This document shows positions 63,241 through 64,000 of a DNA stretch of 64,000 nt, in pieces. The stretch's first letter is position 1; the number at the start of each line of letters is the position of its first letter. The notes below the pieces were generated by a model, which did no database searches, was not told the DNA's origin, and was given only the letters and a program-made list of their open reading frames with translations. A program made the position numbers and the translations under genes. The stretch covers positions 119,796 through 183,795 of the forward strand of contig NZ_RZRU01000006.1 of the NCBI RefSeq assembly GCF_003997495.1. The letters are read 5' to 3'. Source of the stretch: Mesorhizobium sp. M7A.F.Ca.US.008.03.1.1. GTDB taxonomy: Bacteria > Pseudomonadota > Alphaproteobacteria > Rhizobiales > Rhizobiaceae.

Positions 63241-64000
63241 ATGGACACACTGACGCGCATGCGTGCCTTCATCGACGTGGTCGAGGCCGAGGGCTTTTCG
63301 GCGGCGGCGCGCAAGATCGGCCGTTCCAAGGCCTTGCTGTCGAAATATGTGCGCGAGCTGGAGGACGAACTCGGCGCTTTGCTGCTCAACCGCACCACGC
63401 GCCAGTTCTCGATGACAGAGGCCGGCCACACCTATTACCGGCGCGCCTCGGAGATCGTGCGCGAGGTCGACAGCCTGGCCGACGCGGTGCGTGAATCCTC
63501 CGGCGACGTGCGCGGCCGGATCAAGCTTTCGGCGCCGCGTACCTTCGCCGATGCGCCGATCGGCCAGTCGCTGATCGACTTCGCCAAGCAGCATCCCGAC
63601 ATCGTGCTCGACATCCAGCTCGACGACCGCTTCGTCGATCTGGTCGAGGAAGGCTTCGACCTTGCGGTGCGCATCTCGCGGCTGGAGAACTCGTCGCTGA
63701 TCGCCAGGCGGCTGGCGCCGTTTTCGATAAAGCTCTGCGCCTCCCCCGAACTGATCGCCAAGCATGGCATGCCGACACGGCCGCAGGATCTCAGCCGCAT
63801 GCCTTGCATCGTCGACACCAATGGCCGCGGACTGAACAACTGGCCGTTCAAGGGCGACAATGGCGATCCGGTGAGCGTTTCGGTGTCCGGTCCGATCGAG
63901 GTCAACAGCCCGATGACGGCGAGAGCCGCGGCCGTGGCGGGGCTCGGATTTACCGTCCTGCCGGATTTCATCGCCGCCACCAGCCGGCCGCTCGCGAGGT
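63241..64000 (+). CDS. LysR family transcriptional regulator (partial, 3' end outside window)
   Basis: The first 253 codons are present. The N-terminal helix-turn-helix is MRAFIDVVEAEGFSAAARKI then GRSKALLSKYVRELEDELGA, followed by LLLNRTTRQFSMTEAGHTYY. The effector domain follows (IKLSAPRTFADAPIGQSLID). It begins 2 bp after the amidase stop, so the two are co-transcribed. A typical full length is about 300 aa, so roughly 50 residues are missing. Confidence 0.92.
   Translation, partial: MDTLTRMRAFIDVVEAEGFSAAARKIGRSKALLSKYVRELEDELGALLLNRTTRQFSMTEAGHTYYRRASEIVREVDSLADAVRESSGDVRGRIKLSAPRTFADAPIGQSLIDFAKQHPDIVLDIQLDDRFVDLVEEGFDLAVRISRLENSSLIARRLAPFSIKLCASPELIAKHGMPTRPQDLSRMPCIVDTNGRGLNNWPFKGDNGDPVSVSVSGPIEVNSPMTARAAAVAGLGFTVLPDFIAATSRPLAR

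Overview
The window looks like chromosomal DNA of a rhizobial alphaproteobacterium, most probably Mesorhizobium. The grounds are the high GC content with Shine-Dalgarno-led operons, the rhizobial flagellar regulators visN/visR and rem, the rhizobium-specific motility genes motC and motE, flaF/flbT, and a gene order that follows the Sinorhizobium/Mesorhizobium flagellar regulon. The genus call is from memory of gene order, not from a search.

Positions 1-9577 form a polyamine-type uptake and processing region. A minus-strand ABC transporter operon (ATPase, two permeases, substrate-binding protein) ends at a strong terminator and is followed by two serine hydrolases of the beta-lactamase superfamily, the second cut by the window edge. 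Upstream lie a minus-strand YtcJ-type amidohydrolase, a divergent TetR-type regulator and an acetylpolyamine-amidohydrolase-like (histone deacetylase family) enzyme.

Positions 10081-42811 hold most of a flagellar regulon. visN-visR is followed by a minus-strand operon (motA, fliM, fliN, fliG, flhB, a small unknown gene). Plus-strand operons follow: a DUF1217 protein, flgF-fliI-unknown-flgBC-fliE-flgGAI-motE-flgH-fliLP; two flagellins with similar leader hairpins and near-identical terminators; fliF, a FliH-like gene, motB, motC, fliK and a lytic transglycosylase; then rem and flgEKL-flaF-flbT-flgD-fliQ.

The flagellar order is interrupted twice. Between fliQ and flhA (42812-48941) sit an MFS exporter, a visibly lower-GC three-gene cassette led by a DUF488 protein, a ClC channel and a small ABM-fold protein. 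After flhA, fliR and a FliJ-like gene comes a scar (autotransporter remnant plus a decayed partial copy of the FliJ-like gene), then a sugar-type ABC transporter operon whose first permease appears frameshifted at its N-terminus. The flagellar set resumes at 57442 with flgJ, an FlgN-like gene and a membrane protein.

Positions 59141-64000 carry an SCP2-domain gene behind a perfect palindrome, a GNAT acetyltransferase, an ornithine/lysine decarboxylase with a long leader (speF-leader candidate with a short upstream ORF), an amidase and a LysR regulator cut by the window end. No genes for sigma-28, FlgM, FliD or FliS were seen, which fits VisNR-Rem control. No tRNA, rRNA, CRISPR array or intact insertion sequence was recognised.
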